Shown here: positions 9,517 to 17,503 of the stretch, piece by piece
Numbering within the stretch: the first letter of the stretch is position 1
Layout: every line of letters starts with the position of its first letter
NCBI GenBank assembly: GCA_016722565.1
Contig: JADKIU010000002.1
Location: 1,054,001-1,118,000, forward strand
Reading direction: 5' to 3'
Length of the DNA stretch: 64,000 nt
Origin: Bacteroidota bacterium
GTDB lineage: Bacteria > Bacteroidota > Bacteroidia > 2-12-FULL-35-15
Program-made: the position numbers and the translations under genes
Notes under the pieces: generated by a model
Seen by the model: the letters and a program-made list of their open reading frames with translations, nothing else
Databases searched by the model: none
Told to the model about the DNA's origin: nothing

Positions 9517-10197
9517 ATGCTCGCTATTTTTAATAACCCTTCCACACATTGGTTCCGCTGGCTTTTCACAAAATGGAATCTTGAATTCAAATACCGTAAG
9601 CAAAAGTTAAAGTTGGAATACATGGTGGAAATAAATAACTGCACCTTTAACAATTATAATACTATATACAAATATTCCCGTTTACGCGACTCTTCCTTTG
9701 GTGATTTCAGTTATGCCGCACGCAATTGTCAAATTTATAATACCAAAGTTGGCAAATTCACCTGCATTGGCCCTAATGTAAATACTGGCATGGGTGCTCA
9801 TCCTTCAGCAGATTTTGTATCCAGCCACCCGCTTTTCTATTCTACATTGGGTCAAAGCTCTGGAATGGTGATTGTAGACAAAAATCTTTTTGATGAATTT
9901 CCAGAAACCGCTATTGGCAATGATGTTTGGATAGGAAACAATGTAACAATTAAATACGGTGTAAACATTGGCAATGGAGCCATTATTGGTTCAGGAGCCG
10001 TTGTTACGAAGGATGTTGAACCTTACAGTATTGTGGGCGGTGTTCCAGCAAAAGTGATCAAATATCGATTCACAGACGAACAGATTGATTTTTTACAACA
10101 GTTCAAATGGTGGGACAAAGATCTTGAATGGTTGAAAGCAAATAAAGATAAGTTCCAAAATATTGGCGAATTTATGGCTCAAAATCCAATAAAATAA
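9517..10197 (+). CDS. Left-handed beta-helix acyltransferase (hexapeptide repeat, CatB-like)
   Basis: A 226-residue protein. The C-terminal half has hexapeptide-repeat rungs (IGNDVWIGNNVTIKYGVNIG and NGAIIGSGAVVTKDVEPYS) followed by IVGGVPAKVIKYRF, the usual end of LbH acetyltransferases. The N-terminal half also shows degenerate rungs, and GAHPSADFVSSHPLFY is the loop seen in the xenobiotic-acyltransferase branch. It probably O- or N-acetylates a sugar from acetyl-CoA. It lies 3 bases after the DUF115-like gene, so it is co-transcribed with it. Confidence 0.85.
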   Translation: MLAIFNNPSTHWFRWLFTKWNLEFKYRKQKLKLEYMVEINNCTFNNYNTIYKYSRLRDSSFGDFSYAARNCQIYNTKVGKFTCIGPNVNTGMGAHPSADFVSSHPLFYSTLGQSSGMVIVDKNLFDEFPETAIGNDVWIGNNVTIKYGVNIGNGAIIGSGAVVTKDVEPYSIVGGVPAKVIKYRFTDEQIDFLQQFKWWDKDLEWLKANKDKFQNIGEFMAQNPIK

Positions 10198-10232
10198 GAG
10201 CTTTTACTGCTATTCATCCAATCTTCAAAATC

Positions 10233-10264
10233 TTTGGTATTTCGCTAAACTCTGCTTATTTTTG
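10233..10264 (+). promoter_or_regulatory. Bacteroidota-type promoter of the pseudaminic acid operon
   Basis: TTTG at 10233-10236 and TATTTTTG at 10257-10264 are separated by 20 bases, close to the consensus TTTG-N19-TAnnTTTG. It lies 24 bases before the pseB ATG. A perfect 7-bp inverted repeat, GGGTTTT (10264-10270) / AAAACCC (10276-10282), begins on the last base of the -7 box and lies between promoter and start codon. It may act as an operator or as a hairpin at the 5' end of the message. Confidence 0.7.
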
Positions 10265-10288
10265 GGTTTTATTTGAAAACCCTAAAAT

Positions 10289-11305
10289 ATGTTAGATTTA
10301 AACGGCAAATCAATTTTAATTACCGGAGGTACCGGCTCATTAGGAAAGCATTTAACTAAAAATATTCTCTCCAAATTTCCCAAAGTAAAACGCTTGGTCA
10401 TCTTCTCCAGAGATGAGCAAAAGCAATTTGAAATGGCACAAGAGTATTCTCACGCAAAATATCCGGCTATTCGTTACTTTATTGGCGATGTCAGAGATTT
10501 TGATCGTTTGAAAAAAGCATTTACTGAGATTGATTACGTTATTCATGCTGCTGCCATGAAACATGTTCCCATTGCCGAATACAATCCGATGGAATGCGTA
10601 AAAACAAATGTACTGGGAGCAGAAAACGTTATCAATGCATCTATGGAAATGGGAATAAAAAATGTAGTTGCCTTATCTACAGACAAAGCAGCCGCTCCTA
10701 TTAACTTATACGGTGCTACAAAATTATGTTCAGACAAATTATTTGTAGCAGCAAATAACATCAGAGGAAAAGCAGATATTAAATTTTCTGTTGTGCGTTA
10801 TGGAAATGTAATGGGTTCTAATGGCTCTGTAATTCCATTCTTTATGAAAAAGAAGAAAGAAGGTGTTTTGCCAATTACAGACCCAAATATGACACGCTTC
10901 AACATATCACTTCAAGGTGGGGTAGACATGGTTTTACATGCTATGGAAACAGCCTGGGGTGGAGAAATATTTGTACCTAAAATACCTTCATACAAAATTA
11001 CCGATGTAGCAAAAGCGATTGCCCCTGATTGCAAACAGGAAGTGATTGGCATCCGCCCTGGAGAAAAAGTGCACGAAGAAATGATTACTTCTTCCGATTC
11101 ATTTTCAACATACGATTTAGGAAAATATTACGCGATACTACCACAGGTTCCCTGCTTTAAAATTGAAGATTTTACAAAACATTTTAATGCAAAATTAGTT
11201 CCGCAAGGATTTCAGTATAACTCAGGTGAAAACACTGAATGGGTGAACGTTGATGAAATAAGAAAATTAATTGTGGAACATGTTGATTCGGAATTCACAG
11301 TTTAA
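10289..11305 (+). CDS. pseB: UDP-N-acetylglucosamine 4,6-dehydratase (inverting), PseB
   Basis: A 338-residue extended-SDR enzyme. Seen: the nucleotide-binding motif ITGGTGSLGK at residues 11-20, FSRDEQKQFEMAQ, the catalytic-site segment STDKAAAPINLYGATK with the YxxxK pair, and VRYGNVMGSNGSVIPFF. It catalyses the first step of CMP-pseudaminic acid synthesis, removing water from UDP-GlcNAc with C5 inversion. The later presence of PseG and PseI supports the Pse rather than the Leg route. It heads the plus-strand operon and has its own promoter at 10233-10264. The expected next gene, the PseC aminotransferase, is not adjacent or anywhere in the window. Confidence 0.92.
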   Translation: MLDLNGKSILITGGTGSLGKHLTKNILSKFPKVKRLVIFSRDEQKQFEMAQEYSHAKYPAIRYFIGDVRDFDRLKKAFTEIDYVIHAAAMKHVPIAEYNPMECVKTNVLGAENVINASMEMGIKNVVALSTDKAAAPINLYGATKLCSDKLFVAANNIRGKADIKFSVVRYGNVMGSNGSVIPFFMKKKKEGVLPITDPNMTRFNISLQGGVDMVLHAMETAWGGEIFVPKIPSYKITDVAKAIAPDCKQEVIGIRPGEKVHEEMITSSDSFSTYDLGKYYAILPQVPCFKIEDFTKHFNAKLVPQGFQYNSGENTEWVNVDEIRKLIVEHVDSEFTV

Positions 11306-11353
11306 CCAACTTTTCTATAACAAACCTTAATCTTTACTTATTAATTAAATATA

Positions 11354-12931
11354 ATGCGCTCATATTACAGTCATTTGCAAGCGGTAAAAAGTACAGGAGA
11401 AGAAGTACTTATAACTCAAAAGCCGACCTTTAGATCATCGGCTATATTTCCCGTTTTACACAACAATGACTATTCATCAAAAGTTGTTTTTATGGGTTAT
11501 TGGCTCTTGAAAAGAAACATCAAAGAAATAGGATTGCTTTATACCCTTCGAAGTGCCGAAGGAACAATATTATCTAGAAAATATTTACTTATAGATTCTG
11601 CCAAAGCATTTTCAATTCAATTAAGCGAATTCAGCGATAGTATTGATACTAATTTTATTGGTTCATTAGAGCTTGAAATATTTTCAACACAAGATCTTGT
11701 TTATCCTTATCCTGCATTTGTTCTGATTTATTTTGGAGATCATTTTTCCACAGCTGTTCATACGGTTGGTCGCATTTATAACGACATGGAGGATCTTGCA
11801 AAAAACGAAGAATATAAAGTTCGTGAATCAGGGTTTGATATATACGGCAATGATAATTTATCCCCTTTTGTTGCTTTTACTAATGGGCCAGTCAAAAACG
11901 ACCAACCACAAATCACTTATGAAATTAATGGTCCTGAACAAAAAACTGTCAAGGGCTCCTTCAATATATCTCAAGTAAAACCATTCGAAACTGTTTTTAT
12001 AAAACTAAAAGAACATATAGATCTTGCAACTATTTTAAACGGGGAAGCTGGCTCAATCAAAATCGGACATAACCTAGAAGGCTTCTTCCCAAGATTTGCA
12101 GTTGGTAATTTTGACGAACATAAAAAATCAGTGAGTATCACACATTCTTACTACGACTGCTCTTCATTATCAGATGAAAAATCTTTTTGGAATCGTAAAG
12201 ATGAACTAATGAACGACAGTTCTGTTTCCATTCCGCTTTATATAACAGGAAATTTGTATACACGAATTGCTATTTACCCGATTTTTTCACCTTCCGACTT
12301 CTCACTTTCATATGCTTTTTATAATGAGAGCGGACAACTTATAAAGTTCTTGGAGCACTATCACTTGATAAAAAGCGATGAAAATGCATACGAACAAATC
12401 GACTTCAAATCAATTCTTCAAAAAGAAAAGATTGACCTCGACAAACCAAAAACCGTTAATCTTATCTGTAACTGGCAAGACAAAAACAAGATTCCAACAC
12501 GTGTCAAATTTGGATTAAATATTGGAAAAGAAAGCGAAACACCTGAACTACCAACTAACATCTGTTTTGCACCTCAATTAGGAAATCCTGCTGTTTTGAA
12601 AAAAACAGGAACTTTCCGCTGGGCTCCTTTTATCAATATTGGAAGGTCAGAAGTTGTATTAACCAACTCCTCTTCGCTAAAGCAATATTCAACGCCTGCG
12701 AATGTGAAATTAAGTTTTCATAGAGAATGTGATGATCAAAGGATTCATCGGGAAATTAGTATTCCAGGCAATGGAAGTTTAACAATCGATTTGGGAACAG
12801 ACAAAGAAATATCTTCTTTTTTAAATGAAAAAAGCGGATGGTTAACAGCGGTTTCTGATAATCCATTTTTAAACGGCTACTATTTTGATTTTTTTGAAAG
12901 CGGCTCAGTTGGAGCTGATCATATATTTTAA
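11354..12931 (+). CDS. Unknown 525-residue beta-rich protein inside the pseudaminic acid operon
   Basis: Not recognised. It has no signal peptide, transmembrane segment or nucleotide-binding motif. The composition suggests three beta-sandwich-like blocks, near residues 30-145, 290-350 and 410-525. Two of them share a similar strand pattern (GLLYTLRSAEGTIL and LSYAFYNESGQLI), so internal duplication is possible. Notable short segments are GRIYNDMED, FVAFTNGP, FAVGNF and a C-terminal GADHIF. It sits 48 bases after pseB, exactly where pseC is usually found, and 17 bases before the Pse-associated methylase, so it is very likely part of the same pathway or of transfer of the finished sugar. A carbohydrate-binding or transferase-accessory role is only inference. 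Confidence 0.75.
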   Translation: MRSYYSHLQAVKSTGEEVLITQKPTFRSSAIFPVLHNNDYSSKVVFMGYWLLKRNIKEIGLLYTLRSAEGTILSRKYLLIDSAKAFSIQLSEFSDSIDTNFIGSLELEIFSTQDLVYPYPAFVLIYFGDHFSTAVHTVGRIYNDMEDLAKNEEYKVRESGFDIYGNDNLSPFVAFTNGPVKNDQPQITYEINGPEQKTVKGSFNISQVKPFETVFIKLKEHIDLATILNGEAGSIKIGHNLEGFFPRFAVGNFDEHKKSVSITHSYYDCSSLSDEKSFWNRKDELMNDSSVSIPLYITGNLYTRIAIYPIFSPSDFSLSYAFYNESGQLIKFLEHYHLIKSDENAYEQIDFKSILQKEKIDLDKPKTVNLICNWQDKNKIPTRVKFGLNIGKESETPELPTNICFAPQLGNPAVLKKTGTFRWAPFINIGRSEVVLTNSSSLKQYSTPANVKLSFHRECDDQRIHREISIPGNGSLTIDLGTDKEISSFLNEKSGWLTAVSDNPFLNGYYFDFFESGSVGADHIF

Positions 12932-12948
12932 TTTTAAACATTCAATCA

Positions 12949-13587
12949 ATGAAAACAAAACAAATTGACTTTTGGAAAAGCGATTTCGGAAAAGAATACA
13001 CAGATAGATGTTCACGCTCAGCCGAAGAGTGGGATAAATTTTATGTCAATACCTGGGGAAAAACAAAAATAGAAATGAATCAAAGTTTTCTTGGTTCCTT
13101 ATCAAAAGATATAAAGATATTAGAAGTAGGTTGTAATACTGGAATGCAATTAAACGGATTGCAGCGTATGAACTTTGAAAATATTTATGGAGTAGAACTT
13201 CAATCTTATGCTGTTGAAGAAGCAAAAAAATATACAAAGAATATAAATATTATTTGCGGCTCAGGGTTTGACCTTCCTTTTAAAGATAAGTATTTTGATG
13301 TAGTTTGCACCAATGGAGTTCTTATACATATTTCACCTGATGATTTACCAAAAATAATGAGCGAGATGTATCGATGCTCAAAAAAATATATTTGGGGTTT
13401 TGAATACTTTGCAGAAAATATTACGGAGATAGATTATCGTGGAAACAAAAATTATCTATGGAAAGCCGACTATGCAAGCTTGTTTATGAAACAGTTTCCC
13501 GATTTAAAATTGGTTAAACGTGAAAAATATCCATACATAACCAATCCAGAGAATGTTGATCACATGTACCTTTTAGAAAAACAATAA
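12949..13587 (+). CDS. Pseudaminic acid biosynthesis-associated methylase
   Basis: A 212-residue class I SAM methyltransferase. Seen: the N-terminal FWKSDFGKEYTDRC, motif I ILEVGCNTGMQL at about residues 57-68, GVELQSYAVEEA (motif II), FDVVCTNGVLIHI (motif IV), and the C-terminal YPYITNPENVDHMYLLEK. This layout matches the small family of methylases that is found next to pseudaminic acid genes. It would methylate the sugar or a precursor, but the exact position is unknown. Spacing to the neighbours is short (17 and about 4 bases), so it belongs to the operon. Confidence 0.8.
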   Translation: MKTKQIDFWKSDFGKEYTDRCSRSAEEWDKFYVNTWGKTKIEMNQSFLGSLSKDIKILEVGCNTGMQLNGLQRMNFENIYGVELQSYAVEEAKKYTKNINIICGSGFDLPFKDKYFDVVCTNGVLIHISPDDLPKIMSEMYRCSKKYIWGFEYFAENITEIDYRGNKNYLWKADYASLFMKQFPDLKLVKREKYPYITNPENVDHMYLLEKQ

Positions 13588-13593
13588 GCCGTG

Positions 13594-14397
13594 ATGACAC
13601 CAGTTTCTATTAACAATTTTTTTAATGACAAAAACCCTTGGACACTGCGTTTGTTGGGGCATGTCCCTTTCCAGAAAAACAGAGATATTGAACAAGTAGA
13701 AAACGAATATAACTTAGACAAATATGCTAAACTTCTTGCATTTGACTTTAAAACGGTTGAAGAATATAAAGCGAAAGAATTTGAATTAGGTGGCATGAAT
13801 CCAATAACTGGAGAAATGCATATTTCATGTGGCGAAGAGATATTTAAAACAAGTGTAAAAGTTGCCAGAGAAAAATATTACGAACTAATTTTATCAACTT
13901 TAAAAAAATACCCATCAAAAAATTATTGTGAACTAGGCTGTGGCTATGGTTACAATCTACATTTAATCGGTAGCAACGCCTACGGAGGTGAGTATTCAAT
14001 AAACGCAGTAAATCTTGGAAAAAAAATAGGCTTACCTGTAACCGAATTCAATTACTACAACGAAAAAGATTATGATTTTATAATGCCTGACACAACTATT
14101 TTTACAGCTCATAGCATTGAACAAATTCCTGATGCTACAATTATCATCAACAATCTGGAAAAACAAAAATCAAAAATAAATTATGTTGTTCACTTCGAAC
14201 CCACTGTAATAAAAGAGCGAACAAGCCTGCTTGGACTAATGCGGAACAAATACATGGAACTGAATGATTATAACAGAAATCTATTGACCATCTTGCAAGA
14301 AAGAAACGACATAGAAATTCTGGAATTAAACAAAGATATTTTCGGATTGGTTCCATTAAATACAACCAACCTGATTGTTTGGAAATTTAAAAAATAA
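13594..14397 (+). CDS. SAM-dependent methyltransferase, glycan modification
   Basis: 267 residues from the ATG; a GTG codon directly before it (13591) is an alternative start. Seen: motif I YCELGCGYGYNLHLI at about residues 110-124, then GGEYSINAVNLGKKIG and FTAHSIEQIPDA. No strong match to a named subfamily. It is the second methyltransferase in a row in the pseudaminic acid operon, which suggests that the final sugar carries more than one methyl group or a methylated acyl chain (inference). Confidence 0.72.
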   Translation: MTPVSINNFFNDKNPWTLRLLGHVPFQKNRDIEQVENEYNLDKYAKLLAFDFKTVEEYKAKEFELGGMNPITGEMHISCGEEIFKTSVKVAREKYYELILSTLKKYPSKNYCELGCGYGYNLHLIGSNAYGGEYSINAVNLGKKIGLPVTEFNYYNEKDYDFIMPDTTIFTAHSIEQIPDATIIINNLEKQKSKINYVVHFEPTVIKERTSLLGLMRNKYMELNDYNRNLLTILQERNDIEILELNKDIFGLVPLNTTNLIVWKFKK

Positions 14398-14400
14398 CAC

Positions 14401-15138
14401 GTGCCTGCTACTACTCCACATATCGGTATCATTTCACAAGCAAGAATGACGAGTTCCCGTTTACCTGGAAAAATTTTTAAGAAAATCAACAGAAAATCAT
14501 TGTTACAATACCATATTGAACGGTTACAAAAAACAGGGTTCGACATTGCAATTGCCACTACAACAAATGCAACGGATGATGTTGTTGCTGATTTTGCAGC
14601 CAAACAAACCATTGCTTGTCACCGTGGAAGCGAAAACAATGTACTCAGCAGATTTTACCAAACTGCTATAAAATTCAACTATGATATTATTGTAAGGGTA
14701 ACTTCCGACTGCCCCTTAATAGATCAACATCTTATTCGAAATGCTGTGGAAAAATACATGCAATTCAACAACCCCAATTTATATATTAGCAATAGTATTG
14801 AACGGACATTTGCAAGAGGTTTTGATTTTGAAATATTTTCATTTCAATTGTTAGAAGATGCCTTCAAAAATGCGACTGACAAATCAGATCTGGAACATGT
14901 TACGCCTTACATTTGGAAAAACAAATCTGGAAAAACTGATTTCTATTTCATAAAACAAACCACTGACAACAGTCACCTCAGAATAACAGTGGATACATCC
15001 GAAGATTTTGAATTAATCAAAGTTTTAATTGAAAAACATCAGGCAGATACATTACCTTATTCAGAAATAGAAACTATTCTATTGAAGCACCCTGAACTGG
15101 TTGCTTTGAACGCACACATCGAACAGAAAAAAGCTTAA
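14401..15138 (+). CDS. Cytidylyltransferase, SpsF type (probable CMP-pseudaminic acid activation)
   Basis: A 245-residue protein with a GTG start. Seen: IGIISQARMTSSRLPGKIF at residues 6-24, the activated-sugar-binding N terminus of SpsF/NeuA-like nucleotidyltransferases, then HRGSENNVLSRF, VRVTSDCPLID and RITVDTSEDFELI. Known: SpsF-type proteins (COG1861) replace PseF in many Pse/Leg loci, for example in Bacillus sps operons. It would transfer CMP from CTP to pseudaminic acid, the last pathway step. It follows the methyltransferase gene after 3 bases. Confidence 0.78.
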   Translation: MPATTPHIGIISQARMTSSRLPGKIFKKINRKSLLQYHIERLQKTGFDIAIATTTNATDDVVADFAAKQTIACHRGSENNVLSRFYQTAIKFNYDIIVRVTSDCPLIDQHLIRNAVEKYMQFNNPNLYISNSIERTFARGFDFEIFSFQLLEDAFKNATDKSDLEHVTPYIWKNKSGKTDFYFIKQTTDNSHLRITVDTSEDFELIKVLIEKHQADTLPYSEIETILLKHPELVALNAHIEQKKA

Positions 15139-15142
15139 CAAC

Positions 15143-15981
15143 ATGGCAAAAGAACTCAATATCGACAAAGCAAGTTTTGAAAGAGACGGATATGTTGTGG
15201 TGAAAAACGTTTTCACAGCAGAAGAAATTAACACCTTGCGAAAAGAAGCATATCAACAATACGAAATCGACAAAGAGAAAAAGTTGGACTTTCTGGTTAC
15301 CAACATGAAAACAAAAGCGAAATACACTCGTGGAGATTTATTGAGCAAAGAACTACTGCGTCATGCGTTATTAGACGAACGTATTTTAAAAATTGCAAAA
15401 ACCATTCTAGGAAAAATGAAATAATCTATTTTGGAGACAGTTCATATCAAATTGGAACGGGAACACGTGGCTTTCACCGCGATTGCATCGACCGCACAAA
15501 TTTGGATGGACCAGATTGGCAAGGTGAGTATACGTTGGTGCGATTAGGAATTTATTTGCAGGATCATAAAAATTATAGCGGAGGATTAAAAATAAAATTG
15601 GGAACCCACAAACAAGCTGACGGAAAACCAGTTTTTGTAGACAGCGAAGTGGGTGATGTTGCAATCTGGAGTTTAAAAACCGTTCACAGTGGAAATGCTG
15701 TACGACTAAAATTATTTCCGAATTATTCAATCAACACTTCGGGAAAAGAAAATATAATTCCAGAATTTCTTAAAAAAGATCAGCAGCACGAACGGATTTC
15801 TTTATTCATGACGTATGCTTTAAAATCCAGTCATTTAGACCGTTACATCAACGAGTATACATTAAAAAGAAAAGACACAATTGAACATGCGAAAGCATCT
15901 AAGTTCGATGATTCGGTAGTTTCATTGGCCAAACAAAGAGGCGTAGAGATTCTGAAACCAATCCCCGAATACGGTGGTTAA
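15143..15981 (+). pseudogene. Phytanoyl-CoA dioxygenase (PhyH) family protein, interrupted by a one-base frameshift
   Basis: Two adjacent frames form one PhyH-like protein of about 280 residues. The first frame (15143-15424) gives the N-terminal FERDGYVVVKNVFTAEEINT and ends at a TAA after LGKMK. The second frame is open from about 15417 and continues NEIIYFGDSSYQIGTGTRGFH, with the iron-ligand motif HRD and a distal histidine in SLKTVHSGN. Adding one A to the A5 run at 15412-15416 joins them as ...LGKNEIIYFGDSS. PhyH enzymes are Fe(II)/2-oxoglutarate hydroxylases; here the substrate would be a glycan precursor or acyl group. The break is at a homopolymer, so sequencing error and real mutation are both possible. 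Confidence 0.8.
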
Positions 15982-16005
15982 TTTTTCAACGACATGCAGT
16001 TCAAA

Positions 16006-17502
16006 ATGAAACGTAAAATAATATTTCGCGCTGATGGTGGAAAGTCAATCGGAATGGGGCATGTTGTTCGAAGTTGTGCATTGGCAGCAATGTTGAAAGA
16101 TAATTTCACTATTGTTTTTGCCATCCAACAGCCGATTGAAAGCGTTTTGAAAACAATTCATTCTGTAACAGAAACGATTCTGCACCTTCCGCTTACCGAA
16201 GATTTTGATCAGGATGCTGTCAACTTCTCAGAGTTTTTGGAATCAACGGATATTGTTGTTTTGGATGGTTATAACTTTAAAACCGATTACCAAAAAACGA
16301 TTCAAAAAAAAGGCTGTAAATTACTTGTAATTGATGATCTTCATAGCTGGCATCACTTTGCTGATGCAATTTTAAACCATGCAGACGGAATAAAAGAGTC
16401 GGTTTATTCAAAAGAAAATAACAGCAAACTCTATCTTGGTTTAGATTATGTTTTGTTACGCAAACCATTTTTGGAAAATACCTCAGAAACAAGAAAAATA
16501 AGTGCTGTTAAAAAAGCATTTATCAGTATGGGAGCTGCGGATATAAATAATCTGACACAGAAATTTACTGAAGGACTTATTCAAATAAAGGAGATTGAAG
16601 AAATACATCTCATGCTGGGTTCCATCAATCCAAACCTTACAAGCATTGATACTCTCATTGCAAACAATAAACAAATTAAAATAATCAAACACTTTGAAAT
16701 TTCGGCTGAACAATTAGCTGACTTGCTAAAAAAGTGCGACATCGCTATTTGTCCTGCCAGCAGCATCTCACTTGAATGCTGTGCAATTGGAATCGGATTG
16801 ATTTCCGGCTACACTGCCGAAAATCAAAAAGGAATACTTCAGGGATTGGCAAATAAAAATGTCATTCTCAATTTAGGTGATTTTAATGAAATAGCAGTAG
16901 CAACAATTACTGCAGAGCTAAAAAGAATCGTTGACACGCCTCAACAATTAAATCAACTAATCGAAAATCAGAAAAAGTTGATTGACGGAAATTCCCCAGC
17001 AAGATTGCTAAAAATAGTTAAAGAGCTGATTTCCGAGAAAATACACTTTAGATTTGCAAAGGAAACGGATGTTGATGTTTATTACAAATGGACCAACGAC
17101 CCTGCTGTGAGAATTAATTCATACAATCAGTCAGAAGTTACGTATGAAAATCATGTAAAATGGTTTCATTCGAAATTAGCTTCTCAGAATTGTTTTATGT
17201 ATTATTTTTTAAACGAAGAAAACATTCCTATCGGGCAAATACGCATTGAGAAAGGTGAAAAAGAGACGGTAATCGGAATATCAATCGACTCGACACAGCG
17301 TGGAAAAGGCCTTGCAAGTAGAATGCTTAAAATGGCTTCTGAAGATTACTTAAAAAAGCATACCTTAGAAGTGATTACTGCATACATTAAAGTAGAAAAC
17401 ACATCCTCCTATCAGAGTTTTATTAAAGCTGGTTACGGGAACGAAGAGCTGGTTACCGAGCAAGGAAGTAAGAGTTATAAATTAATAAAAAAATCAGTTT
17501 AG
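16006..17502 (+). CDS. pseG: PseG-PseH fusion: UDP-sugar hydrolase plus 4-amino N-acetyltransferase
   Basis: Seen (498 aa from this ATG): an N-terminal PseG domain (residues about 1-340) opening with IIFRADGGKSIGMGHVVRS and containing LVIDDLHSWHHFADAILNH, FISMGAADINN and the second-Rossmann segment ICPASSISLECCAIG. A C-terminal GNAT domain (about 345-495) opens with IHFRFAKETDVDVYYKWTND and contains acetyl-CoA-site residues TQRGKGLASRML. PseH acetylates the 4-amino group, then PseG removes UDP, so one polypeptide carries consecutive steps 3 and 4 of the pathway. An in-frame ATG at 15994 would add MQFK; the chosen start fits other PseG N termini. Confidence 0.88.
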   Translation: MKRKIIFRADGGKSIGMGHVVRSCALAAMLKDNFTIVFAIQQPIESVLKTIHSVTETILHLPLTEDFDQDAVNFSEFLESTDIVVLDGYNFKTDYQKTIQKKGCKLLVIDDLHSWHHFADAILNHADGIKESVYSKENNSKLYLGLDYVLLRKPFLENTSETRKISAVKKAFISMGAADINNLTQKFTEGLIQIKEIEEIHLMLGSINPNLTSIDTLIANNKQIKIIKHFEISAEQLADLLKKCDIAICPASSISLECCAIGIGLISGYTAENQKGILQGLANKNVILNLGDFNEIAVATITAELKRIVDTPQQLNQLIENQKKLIDGNSPARLLKIVKELISEKIHFRFAKETDVDVYYKWTNDPAVRINSYNQSEVTYENHVKWFHSKLASQNCFMYYFLNEENIPIGQIRIEKGEKETVIGISIDSTQRGKGLASRMLKMASEDYLKKHTLEVITAYIKVENTSSYQSFIKAGYGNEELVTEQGSKSYKLIKKSV

Positions 17503-17503
17503 A

